A stretch of DNA of 64,000 nucleotides from Vesta saturnalis. Its lineage: Eukaryota > Arthropoda > Insecta > Coleoptera > Lampyridae. A program made the translations under genes and the position numbers. Numbering within the stretch: the stretch's first letter is position 1; the number at the start of each line of letters is the position of its first letter. Location: the NCBI GenBank assembly GCA_036346205.1, contig JARFJB010001671.1, positions 1,214,501 to 1,278,500 on the forward strand. Direction: 5' to 3'. The notes below the pieces were generated by a model. The model was not told where the DNA came from and made no database searches. It worked only from the letters and a program-made list of their open reading frames with translations. Shown here in pieces: positions 1-13,309 of this stretch.

Positions 1-16
1 CCTACCGTGGAAAACC

Positions 17-19
<3 letters not shown>
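1..19. mobile_element. possible terminus of a TA-inserted element
   Basis: The first 19 bases end in AAAACCCTG directly against a (TA)n run. The same ending, ACCCTG at or next to TA, closes the complete Tc1/mariner-superfamily element at 34285-37595. I infer this is the right end of a related element whose body lies outside the window. Too little sequence is present to be certain. Confidence 0.35.

Positions 20-82
<63 letters not shown>
20..82. repeat. (TA)n microsatellite
   Basis: An uninterrupted TA dinucleotide run of about 63 bp. It abuts a possible transposon end on its left. Confidence 0.97.
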
Positions 83-84
<2 letters not shown>

Positions 85-87
<3 letters not shown>

Positions 88-665
88 TGGGAGTTAGCAC
101 AAATTACATTCGTAAAAAATTCTGTCAAGTGTTAAGTATTTTTATAGAATTTTTATAATTTCTTTATGATAATAGAGGGCTTGTTTGCTTGTGTCGCACA
201 AACTATGGGACTACTAGTATGTGGTAATTGGGAGTTTAGTACAAATTATTTTCGTAAAAAAAATTCCTGCAACGGTTTACTATGTATTTTTATGTATATA
301 TTTTATGATCTGGAATTTTTTGTTTTGTTTTTAATGACGGGGGGGAGGGGGTTGATTTGCGAAGCACAAACTATGAAATTATAAGCAAGTTGAAAAGACG
401 GCTTGGAACAAGTTATTTTCATAATAAAATCTAACTACAGTGTATTAGGCACTTTTTGTATTAGGTACTTTTTTCTATAATTTTGTAATTTTATTGGGCA
501 GGGGTCAAACTAAAAAGAGGACTATATGCATGTTGGGGTTAGTACCAATCATCAAATTATTCTCTTCAGCAACGGTTTTTATGTTTTTTTTTGTTTTTTA
601 AATTTGCTTATGAGAATTGTGGGCTTATTTGTGGACCACTAACTCTGATATATGCATTACGCGAA
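85..665. repeat. degenerate tandem repeat, about 150 bp, four copies
   Basis: A recurring unit begins GGGAGTTAGTACAAATTATT and continues with a T-rich stretch, then a TTGTTTGCTTGTGTCGCACA-like segment. Copies start near 88, 230, 405 and 535, so spacing varies from about 130 to 175 bp. Divergence between copies is high, which suggests an old array. Confidence 0.7.
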
Positions 666-1999
666 GAATGATGTTTTTTAACGAGACACATTGCCGAATT
701 CGTTTTTATAATTTACAAACAGTTGCCGTTTTCACTCCCATTGGAATGGATGAATGAGAAAGGAGTTGCATAGGAAGTGAACTGGAATTGAAAATGCAAA
801 TGGACGGATTTTTAAACGGCAGGGGGGGGGGGGTGTTTGTGAGCGAAGATACGGAATTAATTTAAGGTAATTAACTACAGAACAAAGTAGCAAAGATTTT
901 TAGATCATTCATTGATAGCACCTGCGCTTGGGGCTACCCAACCTTCGTGTGCCATCTTAAAATTTCCTTTCCAACTTGTTTTTGATTGGTTTCTGCACCT
1001 TTACTCCCACTCTGAGCTTCAACCTAGTTGCTTCCTCAACATTAAATCCCACTCCACGCTCATAACATCCTGGTCCAGCACCTCCGTCGTACAACCCTAA
1101 AACAAGGAATAGCAAACAAGTTACTCTACAAATACAAAGACATATTCACACACACACTCCCAATCCCAACATGCACGAAACATGCAAAATTCTACTAGCA
1201 AACAAATGAACTTGCAAACGCACAACTTCCAAAATAAATAAACACGCAAACAAATAAACTAGTACAAGCTCAAACACCGAAAACATACAAAACATACAAA
1301 CAGAAAAACAAGTTATTCAATCTCCAAACATATAAACACACAATTCCACAAAAGAAATTATCCAACAACACAACCTCTATTTCTCTCTTTCTCGCTCTCT
1401 CTTTAGTGGGTCAAATGTTAATTTGCTGTCTTTTTTTGGGATTAAGAGTAATTGTAGTGTTATCTTGTAGAATAATTGGAAGTTAGTACATAGTTTGAAA
1501 ACGTCGTTTTGTGGTATAATTTAAAAGTTAACTTTGCTAGTAGTGCCATTTTGTGCTATAATTAGGATTTAGTGTTACACTTGCGGTGTAATTTTTAAAG
1601 CTAACTAAAACTAAAAATTAACATACAGTACATAATGTGGTATAATTTAAAACAATACCAGTCGCACATGCATCTGGTTCGTAGAAGGTTTTATCGCCTT
1701 GTACATACAGTTGCTACTCGCCTTATACATTTTTATGTTTGTAATTTGTTAACCGATGCTGTATTTTGTTACTATTAAATATTTCCTTAGTTACACTTTA
1801 ACCTTTAACCTTAATACTTATAAAGATATATAAAATATGGTTTTTAGTTTAAAAACGGGTGCAATTTGTTAAAAACCTGATAAGGATTCTTACAGCTTTA
1901 GGGAAATCCCATTAAGAACACGTGAATGACTCATTACATAGCCCAAGGAAAACTCCTGTGGCTAATCACATGGTTTTACTTATTTATTTTTTTGTGCGT
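666..1999. other. AT-rich sequence, no gene seen
   Basis: No convincing coding region. A pyrimidine-rich CTCTCTTT tract lies near 1380-1405. Loosely repeated GTGGTATAATTTAAAA-type segments occur between about 1430 and 1660. A G-run occurs near 821-832. Confidence 0.6.
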
Positions 2000-3011
2000 T
2001 AAAGGCTGCTTAAATAGTACTTACATGCATAACTAAGTCATAATGCTCGATGTGTTTACTAAAAGAAACGCACGCCTGCTATACAATCTAAGTCAGATTT
2101 TACATGCTGCTTTAATGCTGATTAAGTGCTACTAAATGCTCAGTATGTGCGCAATGTGTTAAAATTATCCCAGTGTCAACATTGTTTACTAACGAAACAA
2201 ACGCCACACACTTGCCTTATTGGTTTTAATTATAGGAACTAGATACTAATTAAATTCTAATTAAATGCTAAATCCCATCTATATGCTTAATTTAGAAAAT
2301 GTAATATTTAATGTGTTTGGTATCAAACATTACCAACTCTGTGTGATTATGGTGCACACATTGTTTTGGTTATGCAATCGAATTAGTCATTAGGAACGCT
2401 CTAAATTCAAAAATAAAGGTCTTAATGCGCATGTGTTTTTAAATAATCCAAATTTCTGCGTTATTTATTAAAGAAATAAGCACTAGACATTTGCATTATT
2501 GGAACTAAACAATAATTAAATGCTATTTAAATACTAATAAATTTTATCCCATGTGTATTTTTTAATTTAAAACTTTTATACTTAATCTAAGTAAAGTGAA
2601 AAACTTTAATGCACAATTAACGATTTCAATGCTGAATGTGTTTTTAAATAATATATGTTTCAGTATTGTTTACTAAAAAAACAAGCGCTGCAGACTTGCG
2701 TTATTTGTTTTAATTAAGGGAACAAAGACATCAATTGTGTGCTATTTCAAATGCTTAACAAAAATTAAAACCTACTTATATGCTTAATTAGTTAATTTAG
2801 TATTTAATGTGTTTCATGTTAAACGTAAAAAACGATGTGCACATTGTTTTAGTTACGTAGTCTAAGTAAAATTAGGTACGCTTTAAATGCTGTTTAAATG
2901 CACATAAATTAAATGTCTCAGAAAATTTGGAATGTAATTTTTTTTATTGCGTTGATTATTCAATCTAGGTAAAAATTAGCTACGTTTTAAACGCTAGTTA
3001 ATAGTATATTA
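2000..3011. repeat. degenerate satellite array, left part
   Basis: Diverged tandem units share a landmark GTTTACTAAAGAAACAAGCG, then ACACACTTGCGTTATTTG, then ATTAAATGCTATTTAAATGC. The landmark appears near 2183, 2461 and 2665. The same units resume at 9050-11132, on the far side of the transposon at 3880-9046, so the array was a single block before that insertion. Confidence 0.75.
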
Positions 3012-3019
3012 AGGAACAA

Positions 3020-3121
3020 GTTTCATAAGACACGTTTTTATCGCATGAGTCCAAGTTAGAAAACGACCCGCGCAGCGGGGAGTTTTCTAATGGACGAATG
3101 TGATAAAGCGTCTTATGAAAC
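3020..3121. repeat. short palindrome with GC-rich apex (P1)
   Basis: The arms begin GTTTCATAAGAC and end GTCTTATGAAAC. The apex is CCCGCGCAGCGGG near 3067-3079, in an otherwise AT-rich setting. The arms pair over most of about 100 bp with mismatches. A similar palindrome with the same GTTTCATAAGAC start lies at 19774-19876. Confidence 0.8.
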
Positions 3122-3137
3122 GAGTTTCTTATACTAT

Positions 3138-3763
3138 TTTTTCTATTTTGCGTATTTGTGTTGAAAATTTTGAAAAAATGTAAATTCCATTTGTCACCTT
3201 ATTTCATAATTTTGAATGTAGGTTGGCAACAATGGTATTTGTTTGTTTGAGTTCGACACAAATGTAGGGTATTAAGGCTATTATTTGTTACCAATTCATT
3301 TCAAACTATCTTATAAATATGTTCTCAATAGAAGTTGTATACTATATACATTATAATTGGAATAAAATTACACTATACTATGTAAACTTAATAATTTACA
3401 CTCAAGTAAAGTTGTCAAGGTTAAATGAAGGTTATATTTTACACAAAAGATGTAATCGGCTTAATTTGAAAGCATATTGACGCTTTATCTTAAAACACAA
3501 TAAAAAAGACAAATCGTCCATATTCGGTTTTGGTCATCTTAATCATTGCAATACATTAATCAGGAATAATTCAATACAAAGGATATATACACATTTCAAA
3601 TAAGAATAGGTTATGTTACATTTACATACATCAATAAAGAACTTCATTAGGTTACATACCAACATCAAGAAAACAAATGTTAGGTTACTAAACTTTAAAG
3701 TCAAACATTAAAACACCCATTTGGGTGTCATAATGTACATATTAAACACGCAAAATAGAAAAA
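3138..3763. mobile_element. candidate MITE-like insertion in the satellite
   Basis: TTTTTCTATTTTGCGT near 3138-3153 is matched by its reverse complement ACGCAAAATAGAAAAA near 3748-3763. Satellite sequence ends near 3011 and resumes near 3766, so something about 750 bp long was inserted there; palindrome P1 sits at its left side. No coding potential is seen. The inverted ends are short and no target duplication was found. Confidence 0.4.
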
Positions 3764-3765
3764 TA

Positions 3766-3877
3766 TCTTTATGTGCATTGTTTAATTAAGAAACAATTAC
3801 TACACTTTATTTAACTATAGGAACTGAAATATAATGAAATGATTAATTTAACAAAATTAAATTTAATGCGTTTGATG
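3766..3877. repeat. satellite fragment
   Basis: This short stretch carries the satellite landmarks (TTTAATTAAGAAACAATTACTACA, then TATAGGAACT, then TTTAATGCGTTTGATG) up to the insertion site of the transposon at 3880. Confidence 0.6.
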
Positions 3878-5651
3878 TACCGGGTGGCCAACTAAGAACG
3901 GCCGTCGGCCATATGTATAACAAAAGTGGCCTCGAGAAACGCCTGGAAATTATTTTCAGAATTGTAAGTCCACCGCTAGAGGGCGTATTTGAAATTTTAA
4001 AAAGCTAAATTTTTCAAAATTTACTCAATATAGGGGGATATTAAATATTACAATCAGATTCCTCGACAAATTCTTCATATATTTTATTTGATAAGTTTTA
4101 GTCTATCTCTTCAAATAAGGGGTGGGGGAGAGTGGGAACCCTGTTACGAAAAAACGCCTTTAATTCAGGTACTGCTTGACCGATTTTAATAAACTTGATG
4201 TTGTTTGAAAGAGCTTTTGTTAAACAATAGAAAATTTGTAAATTTGAAGCAATCTGATTAATAACATAAATGCTAGAGGGCGCTGTTTAATATTTTTTTA
4301 ATATTGTGTTTTCTCTTTACAATTTTAAATGGAAGCATAAAAATTTAAGTAGGTCTTTAAAAAGTAGACTAAATTAGTAATAAAACAGTGAAAATAGCAA
4401 GTCGATATCTTTTTCCTATTCTGAGATATCGTAAGAAACAGGTAAATGGCGGGAATTGTTCTTCCAACGTCTAGTAGGCTAGTTCGCGTTAACGGAAATT
4501 ATTAAATTTAGTCTGGATGAAAAGATCTTACATTGGTCTGCAGTAATTTAAACTGTTATCATACTAATGTTATGGTTGCCGCTAGATTACCTAAATCGCT
4601 ACTAACAATGAGAACAAATTATAAAATAATAATGTAATAAATCTAACATTTTTTTAATTATATAAGAATGTTATATTTGTTTTCAAGCGATGTGTTAGTA
4701 AATCAAAAGCATAAAATATCAATAAAAACCGATATTTGCCCAGCAACAACAAATACAGTTTAAAATATGAATACGATTTATTGATGACAACTAAATTAGT
4801 AAAGAGGGCCATGTAAGATATAAAGTAAATTCCCTGTTGAAAACAAGCAAGCTATGATTTTCACGCATATGTCAAAAATTATTCATCGTGTTGCATTTAA
4901 TAGACTTTCTTTATCTTTTCGTACCAAAATGATTCTTACAAATGAAGAAGCATTTGATATGTTGGCAGTTTATTTTGAATGTATGAGAAATGCAACCGTT
5001 GCTGCTAGAGTGTATGCACTGCAGTACCCAAACAGACGGCATCACAGCAGAAGAGTTTTTCTCCGACTCGCATACCGTGTGCGTACTACTGGAAATGTGA
5101 ATCTTCCTGTGTACCGAAGACAACGCAGAGGTAGAACAAAGGAAAATGTTATTGATGTTTTAGCTTATGTAAATGTTAACCCTCATTCAAGCACCAGAGC
5201 TATAGCTAGAGACTTGGGTATATGTCGAACCACCGTCCAAAATATTTTAAGAGAACACAGGTGACTACTTATTTATTAATGCATGTTTTATTCGGTATTA
5301 TAATGATAAAAATGTCTTAATTTTTTTCATTTTTATCACACCGAAAATGTCATTACATCAAAGTTAACTTGTGACAACATGACTAATGTATTTTCCGCCA
5401 TTTTATGTCCAGTTTCAATAAAACACTACATTATTTAATGAAATTATCTTATGTTATGTGAATAGATTTTAACTAGCAACATGATAATTAAGTGAGGCAG
5501 GCAAAGTAAAGTAAAAAGGTACCAATAATAAAAAATAATGAGGGGCCGGGCGAAAAAAATTCGTAATAACATTACGAGAGTTAATGCATTTAAAGTCCTT
5601 TTTCGTTTACTAACAACGAAGGACTCCAATGTGTCCTATTGATTTGATTAC

Positions 5652-5786
<135 letters not shown>

Positions 5787-6294
5787 ATTGAACCCATATC
5801 ACATGGCCCTACACTATAGTTTGAATGCTCAAGATTTCGATACCAGGTTGGATTTTTGCAACTTGCTCTCAAATATGATACACGACGATCCCGAAATACT
5901 TTCACGAATTATGTGGACAAATGAGGCTACTTTTCATAGTGATGGTAGTGTAAATCGACATAATATGTACTACTGGTCTAAAACGAATCCCGACTGAATG
6001 CAGGAGGTCCAACTTCAGGGTCGTTGGTCTGTAAATGTGTGGTGCGGGATTCTAGGTGTAGAAATAATTGGACCTTTTTTTTTAATGAGACTGTTAATGG
6101 AGAATGTTAAGCAACGAATTGCCACTTCTTTTAGAAGACGTACTCTTGGCCATTCGTCGTGACATGTTCTTGCAATATGATGGGTGCCCGGCACATTATT
6201 CTAGAGATGTTCGGAATTTCTTAGATCAATCATACCAGGAAAGGTGGATAGGACGTGGAAGTTTATTTATTTGACCGCCAAGGTCTCCAGACCT

Positions 6295-8093
6295 TGTAAT
6301 GATCCTGCAAATCCTTCCTAAAAATCCAAATCCTTGTCAATAAATTCCTCAAAACTTATTTCCTATTTTCTTCCACAACTGCATTTATATGATTTAAACA
6401 TATTATCAGTTGTTCCCCACTCTCCCCACTCTCTCCAAAATCCCTATATAAACACTAACTTCCCATCTAAAATTATTACTTTCTTATTATTATTCTCATT
6501 ACGTATTATTATTCCATCCTGTCCTTCATTATTAATATTTTATTAGTATTAATCCTGCCTGCAACCTACCTGATCTACTATTCCTGTATTACACTCCTGC
6601 CTGAAGTCATCCTGTTACATTCATCGACCATCACAACCATTCCTGTTCATTTTACATTCATTCAACATCATTCCCCCCATAACCTGGTTAGGTATACAAA
6701 CTTATTGTGGGTTCTGGCCCCGATTTGGGCATACCTGCCAAGAAGTAAAGTGTGTGAAAGCAGACGGAGGGCTTTTTCACCCCGAATGTTGATACACATT
6801 TAACTACCCATTTTCTCATCACCTTTATCAAACCAGACAAGATTACTATCTCTATAAACTTGTTGAAGGTGTAAGCCGCGACAAGGATAGGTGATAGAGA
6901 TCCGAGAGACTATAGGAAGTGACGGTGGTATATTGCCCGAAACCTTCTACATAGTCACGACCCAGGTCATTCCTATCAGTTCCTTTGACGGTTTCGGCTT
7001 GTGCCCCGAAAAAGGATTGTCCTACTTCTAAATATTCATCCCAGTTCCATTCCGTTATAACCTATCGTCTGCAACCCTTATAAATTACCCCTACCTTCAT
7101 ACATACAAATAAGATCATATCTACTCCCTCAATTACATTATATTTAATCGTCACCTATAAATTAGTTCCAGCATACATCCAGATTCATCCCTATCTAATA
7201 TCCATTCTCAATCAATCCGAAATTAAACACACACCTGAATAACACCTGTTTTAATTCCACATAGCATTTCTACCTTAAAATTACAATTAAACTAAATTCC
7301 TTACTTACCGGGTATGTAATCACCTCCTTACAACATTATTTCACCACAATTCCACGCTAATTAACTATTATCACTTGTAATTAACCAAACAAATCTACCA
7401 CGTTTTGATCATCTGTTTTTAGATTTAAAATACGACCAGTAAGGAAGGTTGGAAACTAAGATAGGCCAGAGGCGTAGACGTTTCTAAGAAAACCATCCCA
7501 AATAATTAATAGTAGATTTCGCAACTAGTGCGCTGTTTACACATTTCTTGGTGCGAGGCTGTTCTTTTTTACCCGAGGCGTAGCCGAGGGATAAAATATA
7601 TGGCCGAGCACCAAAAAGGTGACACGCACGTGTTCTGAATACATTTTGTAATCGTTCACATAAAATTAGAAAAAAATTAAATTTTGAAATATTTGTTGAT
7701 AAATGTCAAATTAAATACATAAATAAAAAAGTTTATATATTTAGTTATATACCACTTTTCTCTTTATGTATTAAATGTAGCGATTACAAAAAATATGTTT
7801 AATAGGATTCTCTTGTATTATATAACCCTTTAGTTTCAGTTTATTTAGTTATTTATTTTTTATTAGAATCAATATTATAATTTCCGTTTTTACTGTAAAT
7901 AAACCATTCCTGTATATAACATTTGTAAAATTAGATAGGCAACCCAACCTGCGTCCCCGTATACAACAAAGTCTGAACCTCCCTTTTGAGAAAGCTCTCA
8001 TATTCAAAAATTAGAGTATACAGGTTGTAAAATAGTACATTTACAACAGGTAAAAGACCGGTAGAAGCTACCATTAAACCGGGAAGCATTACA
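6295..8093. mobile_element. solo LTR of a retrotransposon, 1.8 kb
   Basis: The insertion starts TGTAATG and ends CATTACA, the TG...CA inverted ends typical of long terminal repeats. It is flanked by a 4 bp duplication ACCT (6291-6294 and 8094-8097). Removing it restores the T1 transposase reading across the PPRSPDL motif. A TATA-like CTATATAAA lies near 6443 and AATAAA signals lie near 7720 and 7895. No internal coding region, primer site or second LTR is present, so it is a solo LTR left by recombination. Four-base duplications are known for insect Ty3/gypsy elements; the family is not otherwise identified. Confidence 0.85.
7528..7632. repeat. short palindrome with GC-rich apex inside the LTR (P2)
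   Basis: The apex reads CCGAGGCGTAGCCGAGG. The flanks pair imperfectly: GTGCG..CACATTTCTTGGTGC on the left against GCACCAAAAAGGTG..CGCAC on the right. It has the same build as the palindromes at 3020 and 19774, though the arms differ in sequence. Confidence 0.7.
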
Positions 8094-9048
8094 ACCTAAC
8101 TTGTTTAGATTTTTATTTGTGGGGGCGAATAAAAGATCTCGTTTATGCCAATAGACCCACAACAAGAGCTGACATGATTATAAGAATACGACAGACCATA
8201 CGGAATATTTCAAGGGCAGAAATTGAGACTGCTGTTCTCTTCACCCGTCAGCGATTTTATTTTATTTTATTTTTATTTTATAATTTGTTCTCATTGTTGG
8301 TAGCGACAGCATTACATTTAGGTAATCTAGCGGCAACCATAACATTAGTATGATAACAGTTTAAATTACTGCAGACCAATGTAAGATCTTTTCATCCAGG
8401 CTAAATTTAATAATTTCCGTTAACGCGAACTAGCCTACTAGACGTTGGAAGAACAATTCCCGCCATTTACCTGTTTCTTACGATATCTCAGAATAGGAAA
8501 AAGATATCGACTTGCGGTTTTCACTGTTTTATTACTAATTTAGTCAACTTTTTAAAGACCTACTTAAATTTTTTTTATGCTTCCATTTAAAATTGTAAAG
8601 AGAAAACACAATATTAAACAAATATTAAACAGCGCCCTCTAGCATTTATGTTATTAATCAGATTACTTCAAATTTACAAATTTTCTATTGTTTAACAAAA
8701 GCTCTTTCAAACAACATCAAGTTTATTCAAATCGGTCAAGCAGTACCTGAATTAAAGGCGTTTTTTCGTAACAAGGTTCCCACTCTCCCCCACCCCTTAT
8801 TTGAAGAGCTAGACTAAGACTTATCAAATAAAATATATGAAGAGTTTGTCGAGGAATCTGATTATAATATTTAATATGCCCCTTAATTGAGTAAAATTTT
8901 AACTGTTTTACCGGTGGACCTACAATTCTGAAAATAATTTCCAGTCGTTCTCGAGGCCACTTTTGTTATAAAAATTTTTTCCCCGAACCTGTGTTATAAT
9001 GCATTCCTGAGATATGGCTGACGGCCGTTCTTAGTTGGCCACCCGGTA

Positions 9049-11132
9049 CACATTGTGTTGGTTATTCAATCTTGGAAAAAATTAGGTACCTTTTAAACGC
9101 TACTAAAGTTCTACTTAAATGCACCATTAACTGTCTTTATGCGCAATTTATGCTTAAATAATCCAAGTTTCAGCATTTTTACTAAAGAAACAGTATAATT
9201 AAATGTTATTTAAATCTTAATGAGAAAATTTAGTAATCAATTCGTTTTGTATTAAACATAAAAATTATAAATGCTAATAATGTACACACTGTTTGGATTA
9301 TGAGGTTCAAGTATAAATTAGGCACACTTTAAGTACTTAGATGAACAAGTGAAAGTCTTAATACGCAATGAGTTCTTAAACCATCCAAGCTTCAGTATTG
9401 TTTAGTAAATAAACAAGAGCTAGACACTAACAGTATTTGTATTAATTAAATTCCGTCTAAATTTAAAAATTTAATATTTTATGTGTTTTGTATTCAACAC
9501 TACAAACTATGTAAATGCTATATTAAAAAAATTTAAAATTTGATGGACACATTGTGTTGGTTATTCAATCTAGGAAAAAAATAGGTACGTTTTAAACACT
9601 GCTGAAGTTCTAATTAAATGCACACGTAAATGTCTTTATGCGCAATATATACTTAAATAATCCAAGTTTTGGCATTGCTTACTAAAGAAACAATATAGCT
9701 ACACGCTATTTAAAAGCCTAATTCGAAAATGTAGTAATCAATTTGTTTTGTATTATTAAACCTAAAGACTATAAGTGCTACTGATGTACACATTATCCTG
9801 GTTAGGCAGTCTAAATAGAAACTAGGCACACTTTAAATATTTAAAGGCGCAATTAAAATCTTAATGTGCCATGTGGTCTTAAATAATCCAAGTTTCAGTG
9901 TTGTTTACTAAAGAAACAAGCGCAACACATTTGCGTTATTTGTTTTCTTTATAGGAACAAAATAATTAAAGACTATTTAATGACTTAAAAATTAAATCTT
10001 ATTTGTATGCTTAATTAGAAAATTTTGTATTTATTGAGTTTGTATTAAACATGAAAAACTGTAAGTGCTTCTGTTGTACACATTGTTTTGGTTATGCTTG
10101 AAATACTTGAATGTACAATTAAAAGTTTTAGTGCGCAATGTATCCTTAAAAAATCCAAGTTTCAGTGTTTTTTTACTAAAGAAACAAGCACCACACACTT
10201 GCGTTATTTGTTCTATCATAAAAGCTAAAAAACCATCAATTGGAAAGTGTAATATTTAATGGTTTTTTTATTAAACATGGAATACCATAAACGTTTATTA
10301 TGTACACGTTATTTCGGTTATGCAATCTAAGTAAAATTTAGGAACGCTGTATTTATTTAAATGCACAATTAAAAGTTTTAATGCGCACCGTGTTTCAGCG
10401 TTGTTTACTAAATCAACGAGCACTACGCACTTACGTTATTTGCTTTATTATAGAGGCTAGCTAACCAATAAGTGTTATTTAAATGCTGAACAAAAATTAA
10501 ATTTTATTTATACGCTTAATTAAAGAATGTTGGATTGAGTGCGTTTTGTGTTAAACGTTTTAATGCGCATGTATTCTTACATATTCCAAGTTACACGTTG
10601 TTTACTAAATAAACAACTGCTACACATTTGTGCAATTATTTTAATTAATAGGAACTAAACAATGAGTAAATGCTATTTAAATACTTAAAAACTAAATCCT
10701 ATTTATACGCATAATTGGAAAGCGTAATATTTAATGCGTTTTTAACTGAACAAGGAATACCATAAGCCCTTATGATGTATGTACACATTATTTAGGTTAT
10801 GCAATCTAAGTAAAATTTGGGCACACTGTAATTATTTAAATGTGCAAAAGTTTTAACGCGCATTGTGTTCTTAAATAATTAATGTTTCAGCGTTGTTTAC
10901 CAAATATACAAGCACCACACATTTGAATTATTTGTTATATTCAAAGAATTAAACATTAGTTAAATGCTTAAAAACTTGATCCCGCTTCTATGCCATGTAT
11001 TTGCAAATAATCTAAGTGTTAGCATTGATTAATTAAGGAACAAGTGCTACACACTTGCGTTATTTGTTTTAGTTATAGAAACCAAAGTATACTTAAATGC
11101 TTAGTTAGAAAACATAGTAATTCGTTTTGCAT
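9049..11132. repeat. degenerate satellite array, right part
   Basis: The landmark GTTTACTAAAGAAACAAGC-type sequence recurs near 9675, 9902, 10170, 10400, 10600 and 10893, at spacings of about 200-290 bp. Each unit also carries TGTACACATTGTTTTGGTTATGC and TTTTAATGCGCA-like segments. Open reading frames in it are chance products of AT-rich repeats. The array ends at the left arm of foldback element E1. Confidence 0.8.
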
Positions 11133-11555
11133 TTCACCTGAGAATAAAAAGATTTAATCTGTTATTAATTAGGCCGTTTTTATCAAAGAAGATCGCATGA
11201 TTGTTATTAAAATTATTATTACATTTCTTTAATCCCATCTACAGATTGTGGCCTTATTTATTATTTGTAAGACGGGAATCTGTTCGCAGAATTCTTAATA
11301 TGTGTTTATTATTATTAAACAGCTATACAACTTCATTATGAATGCAAAGTAGCAATTAGCCGTCGACATCGTGTTAATTAATGTGTTTACAAATATTTTA
11401 AAAATTTGCTGCTGCAAAAAACATTAAGGTCTAAATATTGGGTGAAATAATAATCATTTTCTACCCTAGCGTTTTATACAGGCAGATTCTTTGTCTAAGC
11501 GGTCAGAACCTTTACATTCGAAAATTATACTTGATTTATTTGTATGTTCAATTAC

Positions 11556-11692
<137 letters not shown>

Positions 11693-11895
11693 AAATAGAT
11701 GAGTAGCAATTAAGTAAGCAGGTAATTAGACATTATAAATTAGATATACATCAAGACTATTATTGTTAATGTAAGATGCGCATGTTGGTTTTAGTAAATA
11801 TTGTGCGACGCACAAGACTCAAGGCCAGCAGCATTCTCGTTTCTCGCGCGTTTTGCTCTTTAAAGTGTAACCGTCATCAGGTGAGCATTATTATA

Positions 11896-11990
11896 ATGTA
11901 TTCTCCTGTTTATGAACCAAGATCAGCGGAGAGTCTGCCTTATAAGTTAGCATTAGGCCCCCTTATTATAATACAAGTTCAAATATCCCC
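11896..11990 (+). pseudogene. fragment of a small ORF shared by E1 and E2
   Basis: ATG at 11896 opens MYSPVYEPRSAE. The E2 loop has MYSPVYEPTSAD at 17516 on the minus strand, and the about 80 bp upstream are also alike (CTCGTTTCTCG, then CTCTTTAAAGTG). In E1 the reading is lost after about a dozen residues and runs into tandem repeats. Function is unknown. Confidence 0.4.
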
Positions 11991-12397
11991 TCATAGATGG
12001 CACCGCAAACAAATGCAAATTTTTGGTCGAGGGGAGTGGGCCTGAGAGTAAGTTGCTAAGCCCTACATCTGTATTACAAGTTAGCATTATACCCCTTATT
12101 ACAATACGAACTCATATTTCCAGCCATAACCTGCAGAGACTTAAATACAAATTTAAATTTTCCGCCAATGGGGCCTCGACAAGGGACGAAGCCCCGCGAG
12201 CAAGTTGCGCATATCTACAGCTGTCTTGCAAGTTAGCATTAGGCACCTTATTATAATACAAATTCAAATTTTCCGCCAAGGGTACCACGACAATACACGA
12301 TCTACACGTCTTACAATCTCGGTTATGTTCGGGGAGGGTTGGAGTGGGGATCGCCGAAACAGCCGTCGCCGAAAGCGAAGGGTGGATGGGTGGTTGC

Positions 12398-12514
12398 GTG
12401 CGTGCGTGCGTACGTGCGTACGTGCGTGCGTTTGTGTGTGTGTGTGTGTGTGTGGTGCGTGCGTGCGTGCGTGCGTGGGCGTGTGCGTGCGCGGGCGCGT
12501 GCGTGTGTGTGTGT
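12398..12514. repeat. TGCG/TG microsatellite
   Basis: A mixed (TGCG)n and (TG)n tract at the inner edge of the E1 right arm. It is the opposite-strand counterpart of the CA tract on the left. Confidence 0.95.
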
Positions 12515-13000
12515 GAGTAATTGAACATACAAATAAATCGGGTATAATTTTCGAATGTAAAGGTTCTGACCCCTTAGATAGAGAATCTGCCTGTATAAAA
12601 CGCTAGGATAGAAAATGATTATAATTGGACCTAATATTTAGACCTTAATGTTTTTTGCAGCAGCAAATTTTTAAAATATTTGTAAACACCTTAATTAACA
12701 CAATGTCGACGGCTAATTGCTACTTTCCATTCATAGTAAAGTTGGGTAACTGTTTAATAATAATAATAAACACATATTAAGAAGCCCGCGAACAGATTTC
12801 GGGCTTACAAGACTAGGACCCCTTATTAGAATGCAACCCCTAATGCATAAATAAATTAGGTCACAATCTGTAGATGGGATTAAAAGAAATGTAGGTAATA
12901 ATAATTTTAATAACAATTATGCAATCTCCTTTGATAAAAACGGGGTCTAATTAATAACAGATTAAATCTTTTTATTGTCAGGTGAAAAAAAATGCGATCC

Positions 13001-13063
13001 CCACGTGGGCATATAAAAAAGTGAAAGTTAAAGTACCCCACTAAATGCAAGATGGCGACGCAA
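13001..13063 (-). promoter_or_regulatory. E-family terminal module, E1 copy
   Basis: In + strand order: CCACGTGGGC (13001), ATATAAAAAAG (13011), GTGAAAGTTAAAGT, and CAAGATGGCGACGCAA (13048-13063). This matches the E3 right end at 61859-61935 except that the TGACGTCA site is missing. It has the make-up of an RNA polymerase II promoter, read inward from the element end, but activity is inferred only. Confidence 0.45.
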
Positions 13064-13309
13064 GGTGTCGGTGTTCTACTTATACATCCTACGTGATCAG
13101 TAAGAAGTAAATTTCTAAAATGTTGCGCAAATAAAACTAGAATGCTTTTTGTATTTTGAAAATATTTCCTGTCTTCGTAATTTGCTTCCATTTTGATTCG
13201 TTAATAGACATATTAAGAAACGCGACGTCATCATTTCCGACATTATTATAATCATTAATTCATGGCACATTTTACGAAAATTTTTAGGTTGGCAAAGCTT
13301 GATTCGGAA

